Below, piece by piece: positions 53,226 to 53,867 of a stretch of DNA of 53,867 bases; positions within the stretch are counted from its first letter, which is position 1, and each line of letters opens with the position of its first letter. Origin of the DNA: Clostridia bacterium (GTDB lineage Bacteria > Bacillota > Clostridia > Saccharofermentanales > UBA5734). Both the position numbers and the translations under genes were made by a program. The notes under the pieces are model-generated. The model made no database searches. It was not told the origin of the DNA and saw only the letters and a list, made by a program, of their open reading frames with translations. The stretch is taken from NCBI GenBank assembly GCA_009928985.1, contig SABL01000005.1, forward strand, positions 1-53,867. The letters run 5' to 3'.

Positions 53226-53867
53226 ATGGTCAATATTTCGATCCGTGCCACAAACAAGCGCATCTCCGATGAACAGCTTTTAGAAGCCCTAACCAAGGCA
53301 ATCGAAGGCCAGAATCTGAAAAGGGTTTTACTCCTGCCGCCGGATATGACCCGCTTGCATTCCTATGCGGGTAAAATCACGGCGCTTTATTACCAGATGC
53401 TCAAAGACACTTGCCAGGTCGACATCATGCCAGCTCTGGGTACTCATGACCCAATGAGCGAGGCTGAGTGTCTTGAATTTTTTGGCGCGGACGTTCCTTT
53501 TTCGGTCATTCTCCCGCATCGCTGGAAAGAAGACGTCGTCAAAATCGGCACGGTCCCGGCTGAGTACGTCAGCGAGGTCAGCGAGGGTCTGATCGATTTC
53601 CCAATCGATGTCGAGGTGAATCAACGCCTTCTCGACCCCAGCTATGACTTGATCATTTCGATAGGCCAAGTTGTCCCCCATGAAGTGGTCGGCATGGCCA
53701 ACTATAGCAAGAATATTTTTGTCGGTTGTGGCGGCAAGATGATCATCAACCGGTCCCATTTCCTCGGTGCCGTCTATGGCATGGAGCGGGTCATGGGCAA
53801 GGATTTCTCACCAGTCCGCAAAGTGTTCGACTATGCCGAAGCCCATTTCATCCCGAAAATGCCTTTG
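53226..53867 (+). CDS. LarA-like (lactate racemase / DUF2088) family protein, truncated by the window end
   Basis: Open frame from ATG 53226 to the end: MVNISIRATNKRISDEQLLEALTKAIEGQNLKRVLLLPPDMTRLHSYAGKITALYYQML...PALGTHDPMSEAE...GHxxP-like VVPHEVVGMANYSKNIFVGCGG. Confidence 0.75.
   Translation, partial: MVNISIRATNKRISDEQLLEALTKAIEGQNLKRVLLLPPDMTRLHSYAGKITALYYQMLKDTCQVDIMPALGTHDPMSEAECLEFFGADVPFSVILPHRWKEDVVKIGTVPAEYVSEVSEGLIDFPIDVEVNQRLLDPSYDLIISIGQVVPHEVVGMANYSKNIFVGCGGKMIINRSHFLGAVYGMERVMGKDFSPVRKVFDYAEAHFIPKMPL

Noticed and set aside
1-53867. CRISPR arrays, tRNA or rRNA genes
   Set aside because: No regularly spaced direct repeats, tRNA cloverleaf-like GGTTCGAATCC blocks in context, or rRNA segments noticed by eye; a tRNAscan/CRISPR search would be needed to exclude them formally.

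Overview
The window is a roughly 54 kb bacterial chromosomal segment, moderately GC-rich and gene-dense, with Firmicutes/anaerobe-like gene content (inference). (1) 1-4.0 kb is an accessory scar: a class III prepilin-like / Tad-like gene cluster on the minus strand (DUF4320-like, DUF6133/Flp-like and a frameshifted T2SF/TadC-like gene), an AbiEi/AbiEii type IV toxin-antitoxin pair, and a truncated fic remnant abutting the T2SF remnant. (2) 4-11 kb: an EamA transporter, a REC-HD-GYP response regulator and a 1.6k-aa hybrid histidine kinase. (3) 11-40.6 kb is a long run of metal, redox and stress modules. It includes an arsenic operon (ArsR, DUF318 permease, DUF2703, ACR3, CoADR-like oxidoreductase with rhodanese domain, small thioredoxin), purK with an uncharacterised partner, a ZnuABC-like transporter, a NirB-like FAD oxidoreductase with an antiporter, hemerythrin, GAF-HD-GYP, ABC-F and Fur. 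It continues with Feo and two Fur-box-like palindromes, a CadA/CadC-like pair, peroxiredoxin, and an ORP ('orange protein')-like MinD/Mrp/NifX cluster with two DUF134 proteins. (4) 40.7-44.7 kb: a MacAB-like efflux operon with an embedded lipoprotein. (5) 44.8-53.9 kb: a carbohydrate/sugar-acid locus (two Gfo/Idh/MocA proteins, GH3, PPi-PFK-like, HAD, Gnd, LarA-like truncated at the window end). The most interesting items are the ORP-like cluster, whose Mrp-ORP fusion has an in-frame internal Shine-Dalgarno plus ATG exactly at the domain junction; several perfect long palindromes; paired operator-like dyads; and a few small orphan proteins. No tRNA, rRNA or CRISPR array was seen. Family calls come from motif recognition only; no database search was run.
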